From an uncultured Woeseia sp. (GTDB lineage: Bacteria > Pseudomonadota > Gammaproteobacteria > Steroidobacterales > Woeseiaceae), in NCBI GenBank assembly GCA_937925605.1, contig CALALV010000071.1:1-47307 (forward strand): a stretch of DNA of 47,307 nucleotides, read 5' to 3'. The notes under the pieces are model-generated. The model saw only the letters and a list, made by a program, of their open reading frames with translations. It made no database searches and had not been told where the DNA came from. Each line of letters starts with the position of its first letter. The stretch's first letter is position 1. Positions 24,972-36,646 of the stretch are shown here, in pieces. A program made the translations under genes and the position numbers.

Positions 24972-26255
24972 CTGCGACTGAACTTCCTCGACCGGCGCTC
25001 GCTAGCCTGGGCCGTTTACGACTGCGGCAGCTCCGCGTTCGCGCTGAGCGTGCTCGCCGTCCTGTTCCCGGTCGTGCTCGGCGACTTCTGGAGTGCCGGC
25101 GACGAAGGGTCGCTGGTCACGGCGCGGCTGGCCTGGGTCAATTCCGCGGCCAGCCTGGTCGTGTTCGTCATGGCGCCGGTGCTCGGCGCGGTCGCCGACA
25201 GCGGCGGTTTCCGCAAGCGCTTCCTGCTCCTGTTCGTCCTGCTCGGCGCCGCGACCACGGCCGGGCTCGCGCTGGTCGGCGAGGGCGACTGGCCCGCCGC
25301 GCTGACGCTGTTCATGTTCGCGTCGATCGGCTTCTACGGCGCCAACGTGTTCTACGACTCGCTGCTCGTCGACGTGGTCCGTCCGCGCTACTACAGCGTA
25401 CTGTCCGCGACCGGCTTCGCACTCGGCTATTTCGGCAGCGCTGTCCTGCTGACGCTGCACGTCGTCATGCTGCGCTCGCCACAGACTTTCGGCTTCGCGG
25501 ACGCGGGCGGCGTCATGCAGTTCGTTTTCATCTCCTGCGGTGCCTGGTGGCTGGCCTTCGTGCTGCCGCTGATGCTGCTCGTGCGCGAGCGCCGCCAGCC
25601 GCTCGCCGCGGCGGGCAGCCCGGTGCGCGATGCCTGGCGCTCGCTGCGCGAGACCTTCGGCCGCGTCCGCGAGTACCGCGAGGCCGTACGTTTCCTCGCC
25701 GCGTACTTCGTCTACATCGGCGCCGTGTTCACGGTCATCGTTATGGCGGTCAATTTCGGCCAGCGGCTGGGCTTCGGTACCGGCGACCTGGTGACCGCGA
25801 TTCTCGTGACGAATTTCGCCGGGTTCCCTGCGACGCTGGCCTACGGCTGGTTCGGCCATCGCGCCGGTCCGAAACGCGCGCTGCTGTTCGGGCTCGCCGT
25901 GTACATCGGCGTCGCGATCTGGGCCGTGTTCCTCGAGACCGTGCAGGAGTTCTACCTGATGGCGATCGCGGTCGGCGCCGTGCAGGGCGGCGTACAGGGC
26001 ATGAGCCGCTCGCTGTACGCCGGCCTGATACCCGAGGACAAGTCCGGCGAGTTCTTCGGTTTCTACAACACGCTCACCAAGCTCGCGCACGTGTTCGCGC
26101 CCGCGCTCGTCGGCATCGGCGCGCTCATTTCCAGCGATCCGAAGTTCGTGCTGGTGCCGCTGCTGCCGCTGTTCATCGGCGGCGCGATCCTGCTGTGGCG
26201 GGTCAGCGAGCCGCCGGCGCTGCGCGGCGCTCCGACTCAGCCGGCCGCGCCGTAA
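24972..26255 (+). CDS. MFS transporter, UMF1/Atg22-like, probable CTG start
   Basis: A 12-helix permease of about 427 residues. Family members begin with a Trp-x2-Tyr-Asp motif; here AWAVYDCGSSAFALSVLAVL is encoded at 25005-25064, upstream of the first GTG at 25050. No ATG, GTG or TTG lies in this frame between the upstream prfC end and 25050. A strong GGAGGA at 24959-24964 sits seven bases before CTG 24972, giving LRLNFLDRRSLAWAVYDC. CTG is thus the most likely start. Other motifs: GALADSGG-like VLGAVADSGGFRKR and GGVQGMSRSLYAGLIPEDK, typical of UMF1. Substrate unknown. Its end overlaps the convergent tgpA by 19 bases. Confidence 0.85.
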   Translation: MRLNFLDRRSLAWAVYDCGSSAFALSVLAVLFPVVLGDFWSAGDEGSLVTARLAWVNSAASLVVFVMAPVLGAVADSGGFRKRFLLLFVLLGAATTAGLALVGEGDWPAALTLFMFASIGFYGANVFYDSLLVDVVRPRYYSVLSATGFALGYFGSAVLLTLHVVMLRSPQTFGFADAGGVMQFVFISCGAWWLAFVLPLMLLVRERRQPLAAAGSPVRDAWRSLRETFGRVREYREAVRFLAAYFVYIGAVFTVIVMAVNFGQRLGFGTGDLVTAILVTNFAGFPATLAYGWFGHRAGPKRALLFGLAVYIGVAIWAVFLETVQEFYLMAIAVGAVQGGVQGMSRSLYAGLIPEDKSGEFFGFYNTLTKLAHVFAPALVGIGALISSDPKFVLVPLLPLFIGGAILLWRVSEPPALRGAPTQPAAP

Positions 26256-28201
26256 CGCTCCACGGCGCGCGCTAGCGCTTCGACCTCGGTCGCGCCGCCG
26301 TTGCCGTAGCGGGCCGCGAGGTAGTGGCGCGTGACGCGCTCGGCGTCGGCGGCGCGGGCCGCATCGTGGGTTGCGAGCCGGGCGGCGTAGGCGAGCGGCG
26401 TCTCGCCGCGCTGCGGCGCGAGCCGGGCCCGGCGCGTGAAACGCGCGTACAGCCGCGCGGCCGCGTCCGGGCGCGGCGGTCGATAGCGCCGCAGCAGCAA
26501 CAGGCTGATCAGGGCGAGCAGGGCCATCAGCGTGCCGACCAGCGTCAGCAGCAGCTTGCGCCAGCTCGGATCGTCCATGCCCAGCCAGTTCATGAAGCGG
26601 TCCTGGTTCTCGGGGCCGTAGCCGAGTACCCAGTCGTTCCAGCGTGCATTGAGAGCGTCCCAGGTCATGGTCAGCCGGTGCATCCAGGCCGCCGGCGCGG
26701 CGAGCCCCCAGCGCGCGCCGATGCCGTCGAAGCGCGCGCCGGACATGCCGAGCTCGATGCGCTCCGGAGCGACCGCGCTGGTCGGGTCGACGCGCACCCA
26801 GCCGCGGTCCTCCAGCCAGACCTCGGTCCACGCGTGCGCGTCGGACTGGCGCACGACGAGGTGGTTGCCGAGCGGGTTCAGTTCGCCGCCCTGGTACCCA
26901 AGCACGACGCGCGCCGGGATCCCCGCGGCGCGCATCAGGACGGCGAAGGCCGACGCGTAGTGCTCGCAGAAGCCGCGCCGGGTCTCGAACAGGAAGTCGT
27001 CGACGGCGTCTGCGCCGAGCAGCGGCGGTTCCAGCGTGTAGAAATACTGCTCCCGGTTGAAACGCGTGAGCACGGCGTCGATGAACGCCTCGGCGCTGCC
27101 GGCCTCGGCGTACATCGCTTCCGCGAGCGCCCGGCTGCGCTCGTTGCCGTTGCGTGGCAGCCGCCGGTACCAGGCGTGCGCCTGCGTCATTTCGCCACGT
27201 ACGCGGTAGTCGACGAAGGAGCGGCCCGCGTACACCGTGCGCTGGTCGATCGGCTGGGTGCGGACGACCTGCTGCTGCGGCCCCATGTAAGTCTTGTCCA
27301 GCGTGACGTCGAGTGGCATGTCGAGCGTGAACACGTAGGGCTGGTTGGTCGCCTCCAGCGTCACCGTGTAGCCGAGCGGTGGCAGGCTGCCGTCGATGCG
27401 ATCGCGCGCGCCGTTGTCGCGCGGCGTCGGCTCGATTGCGCGCCAGCTGCGGCCGTTGAAGATGTACAGCACGAGGCCGCGCCAGTAGCGGTCGCGCGGC
27501 GCCGGGATGGGTCCGTCGAACTGCACGCGGAACGCGACTTCGTCCGACAGCGACAGCTGGCTGATGTCGCCCGGGCTCATCGTGTCGGACAGGCCGCTGC
27601 CGGCGGCCCCGGTGTCGATCGGCACGGCCCAGAACGGCGTCGCGATGCGCGGGAAGAACAGCCACATCGCGAGCATCAGCGGCGTGCCGTACAGCAGCAG
27701 GCGCGCACTCACGCGCACGCTTTCGCCGATGCCGCTGCCGCCGCGCGCGGTCATCTGCAGCCAGGCCGACATCGTCACGAGCAGGGCCAGCAGCAGGTAG
27801 GGCAGCGACCACAGGTATTGCTCGCGCAGCAGCGACGCCATGACCAGGAAGATCGCGATGAACAGCAGCACGAACTGGTCGCGGCGCTGCCGCGTCTCCA
27901 TCAGCTTCAACGCCGCCATGACCGCGAGCAGCGCCGAACCGGGGCCGACGCCGGAGACCGATTCGTAGGAGGCGAGCACGCCGGTGAAGCAGGCCAGCGC
28001 CAGCGCGACCCGCAGCCACGGCGGCGGCAGGCGCCAGCGGCGCAGCTCGATCAGCCAGCGGCCGCCGGCGCAGACGACGAAGGCGACGCCGATCCACGGC
28101 GCCAGGTAGGGCAGGTGCGGCAGCAGCGCGAACGCCACCGCCGCCAGCGTCCAGGGCAGGCTGGGCAGGAGCGAGCCGTCGGTGCCGACGCGCCGCTTCA
28201 T
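26237..28201 (-). CDS. tgpA: TgpA-type transglutaminase-like membrane protein (DUF3488)
   Basis: A 654-residue inner-membrane protein: an N-terminal DUF3488 bundle of about six helices, a periplasmic transglutaminase-like domain, one more helix (LLLTLVGTLMALLALISLLL), and a cytoplasmic DUF4129-like tail. The Cys-His-Asp triad is present in RRGFCEHYASAFA, SDAHAWTEVW and WVRVDPTS. In Pseudomonas aeruginosa TgpA is essential and has transglutaminase activity; its natural substrate is not settled. It starts at ATG 28201, overlapping the DUF58 stop (ATGA), as the last gene of moxR-DUF58-tgpA. The frame is open upstream to 28399 but only as a shadow of DUF58. Confidence 0.94.
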   Translation of the reverse strand: MKRRVGTDGSLLPSLPWTLAAVAFALLPHLPYLAPWIGVAFVVCAGGRWLIELRRWRLPPPWLRVALALACFTGVLASYESVSGVGPGSALLAVMAALKLMETRQRRDQFVLLFIAIFLVMASLLREQYLWSLPYLLLALLVTMSAWLQMTARGGSGIGESVRVSARLLLYGTPLMLAMWLFFPRIATPFWAVPIDTGAAGSGLSDTMSPGDISQLSLSDEVAFRVQFDGPIPAPRDRYWRGLVLYIFNGRSWRAIEPTPRDNGARDRIDGSLPPLGYTVTLEATNQPYVFTLDMPLDVTLDKTYMGPQQQVVRTQPIDQRTVYAGRSFVDYRVRGEMTQAHAWYRRLPRNGNERSRALAEAMYAEAGSAEAFIDAVLTRFNREQYFYTLEPPLLGADAVDDFLFETRRGFCEHYASAFAVLMRAAGIPARVVLGYQGGELNPLGNHLVVRQSDAHAWTEVWLEDRGWVRVDPTSAVAPERIELGMSGARFDGIGARWGLAAPAAWMHRLTMTWDALNARWNDWVLGYGPENQDRFMNWLGMDDPSWRKLLLTLVGTLMALLALISLLLLRRYRPPRPDAAARLYARFTRRARLAPQRGETPLAYAARLATHDAARAADAERVTRHYLAARYGNGGATEVEALARAVERYGAAG

Positions 28202-29205
28202 GCCGGCGGCTCCTCGAACAGCGCCAGCGCTTCGAGCACGCGCTGGCGCTGCCCGTCGCCGTGCGCGGGCGGGAACTCCCGGCCGGGCAGGCGCAGGCCG
28301 TAGTCGCGCTGTTCGCGTTCCGCATCGACGACCCAGCGCGTCAGGATCGACAGCCGCGTCTCGAGCTGCGGGCTCGGTACGTCGTCGAAGTCGAACCACT
28401 GGCTGCTGGTGTCGGCACCCGCAAACTGCTTCGACAGCAGGTCGCCGCTGCGCGCGTAGGCCTTCCAGGCCATGTGCCGCGGCGAGTCGCCGGCGACGTA
28501 GCGCCTGAGCCCGGCGAAATCCTCCTCGCCGCGGGCGTCGTGCTGCCGGTGCCCGGTCGCGGCGAGCGCCGGCGGCGGCGCCGGCGCCTGCTCGGCCTGC
28601 GCGGGCCAGACCAGCGCCGCGAGATCCATGTGCAGCCAGCTCCAGGCGCGGAACAGCTCGAACGGAAAGGTCGTGCGGATGCCGAAACGCGGCAGCAGCA
28701 GCCGGCCCCGCGCTGCGGTCGGGAGCTCGAGGCCGAGCACCCGGCTCTCGCCCGGGCCCAGGTCGACGATGTCGCTCACCGTCCCCTCGGCGTAGAGCTG
28801 CAGGTTATAACGCCGGCTGCGCGCGGTGTTGCGCACGGCGATGCGGAATTCGACCGGGCGACCGGCGTGCACCGGTTCGACGCCAGCGAAACTGATTTCC
28901 AGGCCCACCAGGTTGCGCTGGCACTGGTGCATCGCGACCAGTCCCGTCGCGGCGAGCATGAAGGTCAGCACGAAGGACAGGTTGTTGTTGTAGTTCATCG
29001 AACCGAGCAGCATTGCGAAGGCGCTCAGCGCGTACACGATGCCGACCGCGGTGGGCAGGATGTAGACGCGGCCCGAGCCGAGCACGGCGACCTGCGGGTC
29101 GCGGCCCTGGCGCCGGCGTGCCCAGCGTCCCGCGCGCTCGGCTGCGAGCCGGCGCCAGTGGCGCGGGCGCAGGCTGGCCGGAAACATCGGGGCGGGCGTG
29201 GACAT
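28198..29205 (-). CDS. DUF58 domain protein
   Basis: A 335-residue protein of the DUF58 family, the usual partner of MoxR ATPases. Two N-terminal membrane helices (VGIVYALSAFAMLLGSMNYN and LSFVLTFMLAATGLVAMHQC) are followed by a soluble von Willebrand-A-like region containing GEEDFAGLRRYVAGDSPRHM, the DUF58 core motif, and WKAYARSGDLLSKQF. The molecular role is not established; by analogy MoxR-VWA pairs act as chaperones for complex assembly. The start is the ATG at 29205, 22 bases after moxR; an upstream ATG at 29295 would run into moxR. Confidence 0.9.
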   Translation of the reverse strand: MSTPAPMFPASLRPRHWRRLAAERAGRWARRRQGRDPQVAVLGSGRVYILPTAVGIVYALSAFAMLLGSMNYNNNLSFVLTFMLAATGLVAMHQCQRNLVGLEISFAGVEPVHAGRPVEFRIAVRNTARSRRYNLQLYAEGTVSDIVDLGPGESRVLGLELPTAARGRLLLPRFGIRTTFPFELFRAWSWLHMDLAALVWPAQAEQAPAPPPALAATGHRQHDARGEEDFAGLRRYVAGDSPRHMAWKAYARSGDLLSKQFAGADTSSQWFDFDDVPSPQLETRLSILTRWVVDAEREQRDYGLRLPGREFPPAHGDGQRQRVLEALALFEEPPA

Positions 29206-29227
29206 GGCGACCGGGCCGGTCCGCCGC

Positions 29228-30193
29228 TCAGGGGATGGCGACGGAATCCAGCACGTGTCGCCCGAGTTCGCCCGGGTGGACGAAGTGCGATCCACTCGCC
29301 GGTTTCAGCCGGTGCCCCGCCACGGCGACGAACACGTCCTGCACGTCGTCGGGAAATACGCCGGAACGCTGGTGGATCAGCGCATGGGCACGCGCCGCCG
29401 CAACCAGCGCGAGTGCCGCGCGCGGCGACAGGCCCGTCTCGATGTCCGGCGACTCGCGCGTGAAGCGCACCAGCGCCTGCACGTAGTCGACCAGCGGCTC
29501 GCTCATGTGCATCGAGCTCGCCGCCTGCTGCGCGCGCAGCAGCAGGTCCGGGCTCATGGCCGGCTCGATCTCCGGCAGCATCGCACGCCGGTCTCTGCCC
29601 GTGATGATTTCGCGCTCGTGTTCTTCGCTCGGATAACCGAGCTCGATGCGCATCAGGAAGCGGTCGAGCTGCGACTCCGGCAACGGGAACGTGCCGATCT
29701 GCGTCGACGGGTTCTGGGTCGCGACGACGAAGAACGGTTGTGGCAAGGGCAGCGTGCGGCCGTCGACGGATACCTGCTGTTCCTCCATCGCTTCGAGGAG
29801 TGCGCTCTGTGCTTTCGGAGTCGCGCGATTGACTTCGTCGGCGAGCACGAGCTGCGCGAAGATAGGCCCGCGCTGGAACTCGAACTCACCCTCGCGCTGG
29901 CGGAAGATCGATACGCCGACGATGTCGGCGGGCAGCAGGTCGCTCGTGAACTGGATGCGCTGGTAGGACAGGCCGAGCACGCGCGCGAGCGCCTGCGCCA
30001 GCATGGTCTTGCCGAGCCCGGGCAGGTCTTCGATCAGCAGGTGGCCGCGCGCCAGCAGGCAGGCGAGGGCGAGGGCGATTTCCTCGCGCTTGCCGAGGAT
30101 GACCGCCGACAGCCGGCGTTCGGCGTCGGCGAGGCACGCGTGCAGTTCATCCGCGTTCGCGGGCAGTTTCTCGATCGTGCTGTCGCGCTGCAT
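29228..30193 (-). CDS. MoxR-family AAA+ ATPase
   Basis: A 321-residue AAA+ ATPase with Walker A EDLPGLGKTMLAQALA, Walker B LVLADEVNRATPKAQSAL, sensor 1 VVATQNPSTQIGTFPLPESQ and the Arg-rich FLMRIELGYPS segment. MoxR proteins act as chaperones for maturation or activation of partner complexes; here the partners are the DUF58 and TgpA proteins encoded directly downstream. The start ATG at 30193 gives MQRDSTIEKLPANADELHAC. The 123 bases between moxR and the convergent-side end of valS hold the presumed operon promoter, though no clear hexamers were seen. Confidence 0.94.
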   Translation of the reverse strand: MQRDSTIEKLPANADELHACLADAERRLSAVILGKREEIALALACLLARGHLLIEDLPGLGKTMLAQALARVLGLSYQRIQFTSDLLPADIVGVSIFRQREGEFEFQRGPIFAQLVLADEVNRATPKAQSALLEAMEEQQVSVDGRTLPLPQPFFVVATQNPSTQIGTFPLPESQLDRFLMRIELGYPSEEHEREIITGRDRRAMLPEIEPAMSPDLLLRAQQAASSMHMSEPLVDYVQALVRFTRESPDIETGLSPRAALALVAAARAHALIHQRSGVFPDDVQDVFVAVAGHRLKPASGSHFVHPGELGRHVLDSVAIP

Positions 30194-30316
30194 GCGGCTC
30201 TCCGCGGCCCGGCGTGGAATGTCCGGTCGATGGTCCCGGAGTCTAACGCCGTTTTCACCTGCCGGCGGCCGAATCTGTGATCCAGGCCTCAGTAGCGGTG
30301 TCGCGGTTACAAATCG

Positions 30317-33073
<2,757 letters not shown>

Positions 33074-33110
33074 GGAGTCCGGGCGGCCCGCGTGTGCGTC
33101 CGCGTTCGGT

Positions 33111-33365
33111 TCAGCTTTCGAGGTGTTCCTTGAGCAGGCCGCGGACGATCGACGGCAGCTCCGCGCGCAGGTGGGCCATGACCCGTTGCACGAGCACGTG
33201 CTCCGCTTCCTGGCAGGCGTCGCGCAGCATTTCCTCGGCCAGCGTCAGGCTCGACGCGCAGATGCGCGCCTGCAGGCGATCGAGATCCGGCCCGCCGTCC
33301 GCCGGGGCGGGCGCCGCCTCGACGATCGTGTCGGTCAGTACTGGGATGTCGTCGTCGGTCGCCAT
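33111..33365 (-). CDS. Small conserved-position protein between holC and valS
   Basis: An 84-residue acidic protein, unrecognised. It has a low-complexity N-terminus (MATDDDIPVLTDTIVEAAPA) and a helical second half with ICASSLTLAEEMLRDACQE and AHLRAELPSIVRGLLKEHL, likely amphipathic. No signal peptide or membrane helix. It sits 24 bases after holC and 37 before valS in the same direction, a place where many Gammaproteobacteria also have a short gene, so it is very probably real. Function cannot be deduced; a link to the clamp loader is only suggested by position. Confidence 0.7.
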   Translation of the reverse strand: MATDDDIPVLTDTIVEAAPAPADGGPDLDRLQARICASSLTLAEEMLRDACQEAEHVLVQRVMAHLRAELPSIVRGLLKEHLES

Positions 33366-33389
33366 CGCGGTCCGCTTGCGGCGGTCTTC

Positions 33390-33818
33390 CTAGAGCTTGT
33401 GGGTGTCGAGCGCGTGGCCCAGGTCGCGGTAGCTTGCGTACCGGGAGCGTGAGCGCTGCCGCGTGTCGTCGTCCGAGGTTACAATTTCGGCAACCCGCGG
33501 GAAAGCGTTCGCGGCGGCCGGCAGCCCGTGGCTCAGGTTGACGAGCAGGTCGAAACCCTCGGCAGCCCAGTCAGGGTCGGCGGTGATCACGACCGGCGCC
33601 TCGTTGGCCGCGTCGGTGCCGGCGACCCCGTGCGGGACGAAACTGCCGTCGCGCCAGGTCCACAGGAGTTCGTCGAGCCGTTCGGCCTGCACCCGGTCGT
33701 CCGCGAGGATCTGGACGCGATGCTCCAGCCGGTAGGCTTTCTCGGTCAGCCGGCAGGCGAAGTGCCAGCGCGCCTGTTCGCCGCTGGCAGCGAGGACGTA
33801 GAAATCGACCTGCGCCAT
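33390..33818 (-). CDS. holC: DNA polymerase III chi subunit
   Basis: Clamp-loader accessory subunit that links SSB to the tau/psi complex. The 142-residue product begins MAQVDFYVLAASGEQARWHF and contains ACRLTEKAYRLEHRVQILAD, LDELLWTWRDGSFVPHG and LVNLSHGLPAAANAFPRVAE, matching HolC along its length. The ATG at 33818 lies eight bases after the pepA stop. The frame is open further upstream into pepA but has no family similarity there. Confidence 0.95.
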   Translation of the reverse strand: MAQVDFYVLAASGEQARWHFACRLTEKAYRLEHRVQILADDRVQAERLDELLWTWRDGSFVPHGVAGTDAANEAPVVITADPDWAAEGFDLLVNLSHGLPAAANAFPRVAEIVTSDDDTRQRSRSRYASYRDLGHALDTHKL

Positions 33819-33826
33819 TGGCGAAT

Positions 33827-35323
33827 CTAGGGCAGCGCGCCCGCGCGCCGCAGCAGGAACTCGGTCAGCAGCGGCACCGGCCGCCCGGTGCCGCCCTTGC
33901 GTGCGCCCGACTGCCAGGCCGTGCCGGCGATGTCGAGATGCGCCCAGTCGATGCCCTTCGTGAACTTGGCGAGGAAGCACGCGGCCGTCACGGCGCCGCC
34001 GTCGCGGCCGCCGACGTTCGCGAAGTCGGCGAAGTTGCTCTTCAGCTGCTGTGCGAATTCCTCGGTCATCGGCATGTGCCAGGCACGGTCGTCGGCCGCG
34101 ATGCCCGAGGCCAGCACCTCGTCCGCGAGCCCGTCGTTGTTGCTGAAGACCGCGGACAGGTGATGCCCGAGCGCTATGACGCAGGCGCCGGTCAGCGTCG
34201 CGACGTCGAGCATGACGGCCGGCTTGAAGCGGCGCGCGTAGGTCAGCGCGTCGCAAAGGATCAGTCGTCCCTCGGCGTCGGTGTTCAGGATTTCGATAGT
34301 CTTGCCGGCCATGCTCTTCACGATGTCACCCGGGCGCGTTGCCGTGCCGCTCGGCAGGTTTTCGCAGGTCGGCACGATCGCGACGACGTTGATCGGCAGC
34401 TTCAGCCGCGCCGCCGCCGCGATCGCGGCGACCACGCTGGCCGCGCCGCACATGTCGTACTTCATTTCGTCCATGCCGGGACCGGGCTTCAGCGAGATAC
34501 CGCCGGCGTCGAAGGTGATGCCCTTGCCGACCAGCACCACCGGCGCGTCGCGGCCGCCGCCCTTGTACTGCATCACGACCAGCTTCGCCGGCTCCACGGT
34601 GCCGGCGGTCACGGACAGGAGCGAATGCATGCCGAGTTTTTTCATCTCGGCCTCGTTCAACACTTTCGTCGTCAGGTTGCGATGCTGGCGGGCGAGGCGC
34701 TGCGCGGTACGCGCGATGTGCGAGGGCGTACAGACGTTCGGCGGCAGGTTGCCGAGATCCTTGGCCAGCGTCATCGACTCGACGATCGCGTCGGCGTGCG
34801 TGGCGCCGAGCTCGGCCTTGTTGCCGTCGCCGCGTTTCGCGACGGCGAAACCGAATTTCGTGAGCGGCATGACCGGCGAGCGCTTGCCGCTCTTCATTTC
34901 GTCGAAGCGGTACAGCGCGTCGCCGGCGGTCTGCACCGTGTAGCGAGCCAGGTAGTAGGGGCTCGTGCCGGCCACGTCTTCGAGCGTCAGGTAGGTAACG
35001 AGGTCGCGGATCTTGTAGCCGTCGAGCGCATCGAAGGCCGCGGCCGTGGCCTTGCGGAAAGCCGTGACGCCGAATTCGCTGATCTTGCCGAGGCCGACCA
35101 CGACGACGCGCTGGGCGCGCACCCCGTCGAGCGAGCCGAGCACGGTCGCCTTGCCGACCTTGCCCGAGAGGTCGCCGCTTTTCGCGAGTTTCGCGAGGCG
35201 TCCGCCGCTTGCCTTGTCGATGTCCGCCGCCGCCGTGCCGAGTTTGCCGCGCTCGTAGATGCCGACGATCAGCGCGCCGCCCGCGCGGCGACTGGCCGCG
35301 CTGGTGGTCGAGAAGTACTCCAT
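33827..35323 (-). CDS. pepA: Leucyl aminopeptidase PepA
   Basis: Two-metal (Zn/Mn) cytosolic M17 aminopeptidase, which in E. coli also binds DNA for Xer recombination and carAB control. The 498-residue protein has the catalytic/metal motif VGKGITFDAGGISLKPG, the MKYDMCGAASV segment and the family signature NTDAEGRLILCDAL. The C-terminus AWQSGARKGGTGRPVPLLTE is typical. The ATG at 35323 is preferred over an in-frame TTG at 35338, which would add five residues. It leads pepA-holC-small protein-valS and is divergent from lptF across 216 bases, which hold the presumed divergent promoters; a TAGACT-like element lies at about 35477-35482. Confidence 0.97.
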   Translation of the reverse strand: MEYFSTTSAASRRAGGALIVGIYERGKLGTAAADIDKASGGRLAKLAKSGDLSGKVGKATVLGSLDGVRAQRVVVVGLGKISEFGVTAFRKATAAAFDALDGYKIRDLVTYLTLEDVAGTSPYYLARYTVQTAGDALYRFDEMKSGKRSPVMPLTKFGFAVAKRGDGNKAELGATHADAIVESMTLAKDLGNLPPNVCTPSHIARTAQRLARQHRNLTTKVLNEAEMKKLGMHSLLSVTAGTVEPAKLVVMQYKGGGRDAPVVLVGKGITFDAGGISLKPGPGMDEMKYDMCGAASVVAAIAAAARLKLPINVVAIVPTCENLPSGTATRPGDIVKSMAGKTIEILNTDAEGRLILCDALTYARRFKPAVMLDVATLTGACVIALGHHLSAVFSNNDGLADEVLASGIAADDRAWHMPMTEEFAQQLKSNFADFANVGGRDGGAVTAACFLAKFTKGIDWAHLDIAGTAWQSGARKGGTGRPVPLLTEFLLRRAGALP

Positions 35324-35539
35324 ACTCTTTAGCCCCAAGCTGGTGCCGCAACGCGCCGCGGGAACGCGGGGCTGTCACAGCGGGTCGAAAGCTGGGAGCC
35401 CGGATTGGTGTTCTGGGCCGTTCGCCGATGCCTGCGGCATCGATGGAAAGGCTGTCCCGGGCTCCGCAAAGCGGGTAGTCTAACCGATCCTCCGCGGCAG
35501 CGTTAGTCGCGGAATTCAAAGAGATTTCCTGCTGGCAGC

Positions 35540-36646
35540 ATGTTCCGCATCCTCGACCGTTACCTGTTCCGCGAAGTCGCCCAGACCTGGGCCTCGGTGA
35601 CGCTGGTCCTGCTGTTCATCCTGCTGACCAACCAGTTCGCCCGGGTGCTCGGCGACGTTGCGAAGGACAAGCTGCCAAAAGACGCGGTTTTTCAGATAAT
35701 TGGGCTCACCGGCCTGCAGTACCTGACGATCCTGGTGCCGATCGCGCTGTTCCTCGCGATCATGCTGGCACTCGGCCGCCTGTACGCCGACAGCGAGATG
35801 CCGGCGATGATGGCCTGCCGGGTCGGGCCCGGCGGCGTCTTCCGGCCGCTGACCTGGCTGATCGTTCCGCTGGTTGCCGGCGTGGCCTGGCTCGCGATGG
35901 ACGTGGGCCCGCGGGCGCTGACCGCAATCGAGCGCATCGGCATCGAGGCCCGCCGGCAGGCCGATCTCGCCAGCATCGAGCCCGGCAAGTTCATCAATGC
36001 CGGGGAGGACGACGCGGTCGTCTACGCCGAGCGCGTCCTCGGCCAGGGCGTCGTCGAGGGCGTGTTCCTGCAGTCGCGCAGCGACAGCGGCGAGGTCGAG
36101 GTGGTCGTCGCCGAGCGCGGCGAGCAGCGCGACGCCGAGGACCCGAACACGCGCTTCTTCGTACTGCAGGACGGCCGCCGCTACACCGGCGTGCCGGGCA
36201 CCGCGCGCTTCACGGTCATCGAGTTCGGGGAGCACGGCATTCCGTACCGGCTGCCGGCCGTCGGCGACCCGGAGCTCGAGCCGCGCGCGATGCGCACCGT
36301 CGACCTGCTCGGCGCGACCGATCGCGAGCAGGTGGCCGAACTGCACTGGCGACTCGGCGTGCCGCTGTCGACGCTGATCCTGGCAATCATCGCGGTGCCG
36401 CTCGCGCGCAGCCAGCCGCGCCAGGGTCGCTACGGCCGCATCGCGGTCGGCCTGCTGGTCTTCATCATCTATTTCAACCTGCTGTCGGCGGGCAAGGCCT
36501 GGGTCGAGCAGGGCGACGTACCGCCGGTCGTCGGCATCTGGTGGGTGCACGCGCTGATGCTGTCGCTCGCGCTCGGCCTGCTGGCCGTGCAGAACGGCGT
36601 GCCGCGGCGGATACTCGCGGCAAGCCGTGGCAGGAGCGCGCCATGA
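35540..36646 (+). CDS. lptF: LPS export ABC transporter permease LptF
   Basis: One of two inner-membrane permeases of the LptB2FG complex that extracts lipopolysaccharide and passes it to LptC-LptA. The 368-residue protein begins MFRILDRYLFREVAQTWASV and shows three N-terminal helices, a periplasmic beta-jellyroll (residues ~130-265), and three C-terminal helices including VPLSTLILAIIAVPLARSQP followed by RQGRYGRIAVG, an LptF mark. The stop overlaps the lptG ATG (ATGA). Divergence from pepA is conserved. Confidence 0.96.
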   Translation: MFRILDRYLFREVAQTWASVTLVLLFILLTNQFARVLGDVAKDKLPKDAVFQIIGLTGLQYLTILVPIALFLAIMLALGRLYADSEMPAMMACRVGPGGVFRPLTWLIVPLVAGVAWLAMDVGPRALTAIERIGIEARRQADLASIEPGKFINAGEDDAVVYAERVLGQGVVEGVFLQSRSDSGEVEVVVAERGEQRDAEDPNTRFFVLQDGRRYTGVPGTARFTVIEFGEHGIPYRLPAVGDPELEPRAMRTVDLLGATDREQVAELHWRLGVPLSTLILAIIAVPLARSQPRQGRYGRIAVGLLVFIIYFNLLSAGKAWVEQGDVPPVVGIWWVHALMLSLALGLLAVQNGVPRRILAASRGRSAP

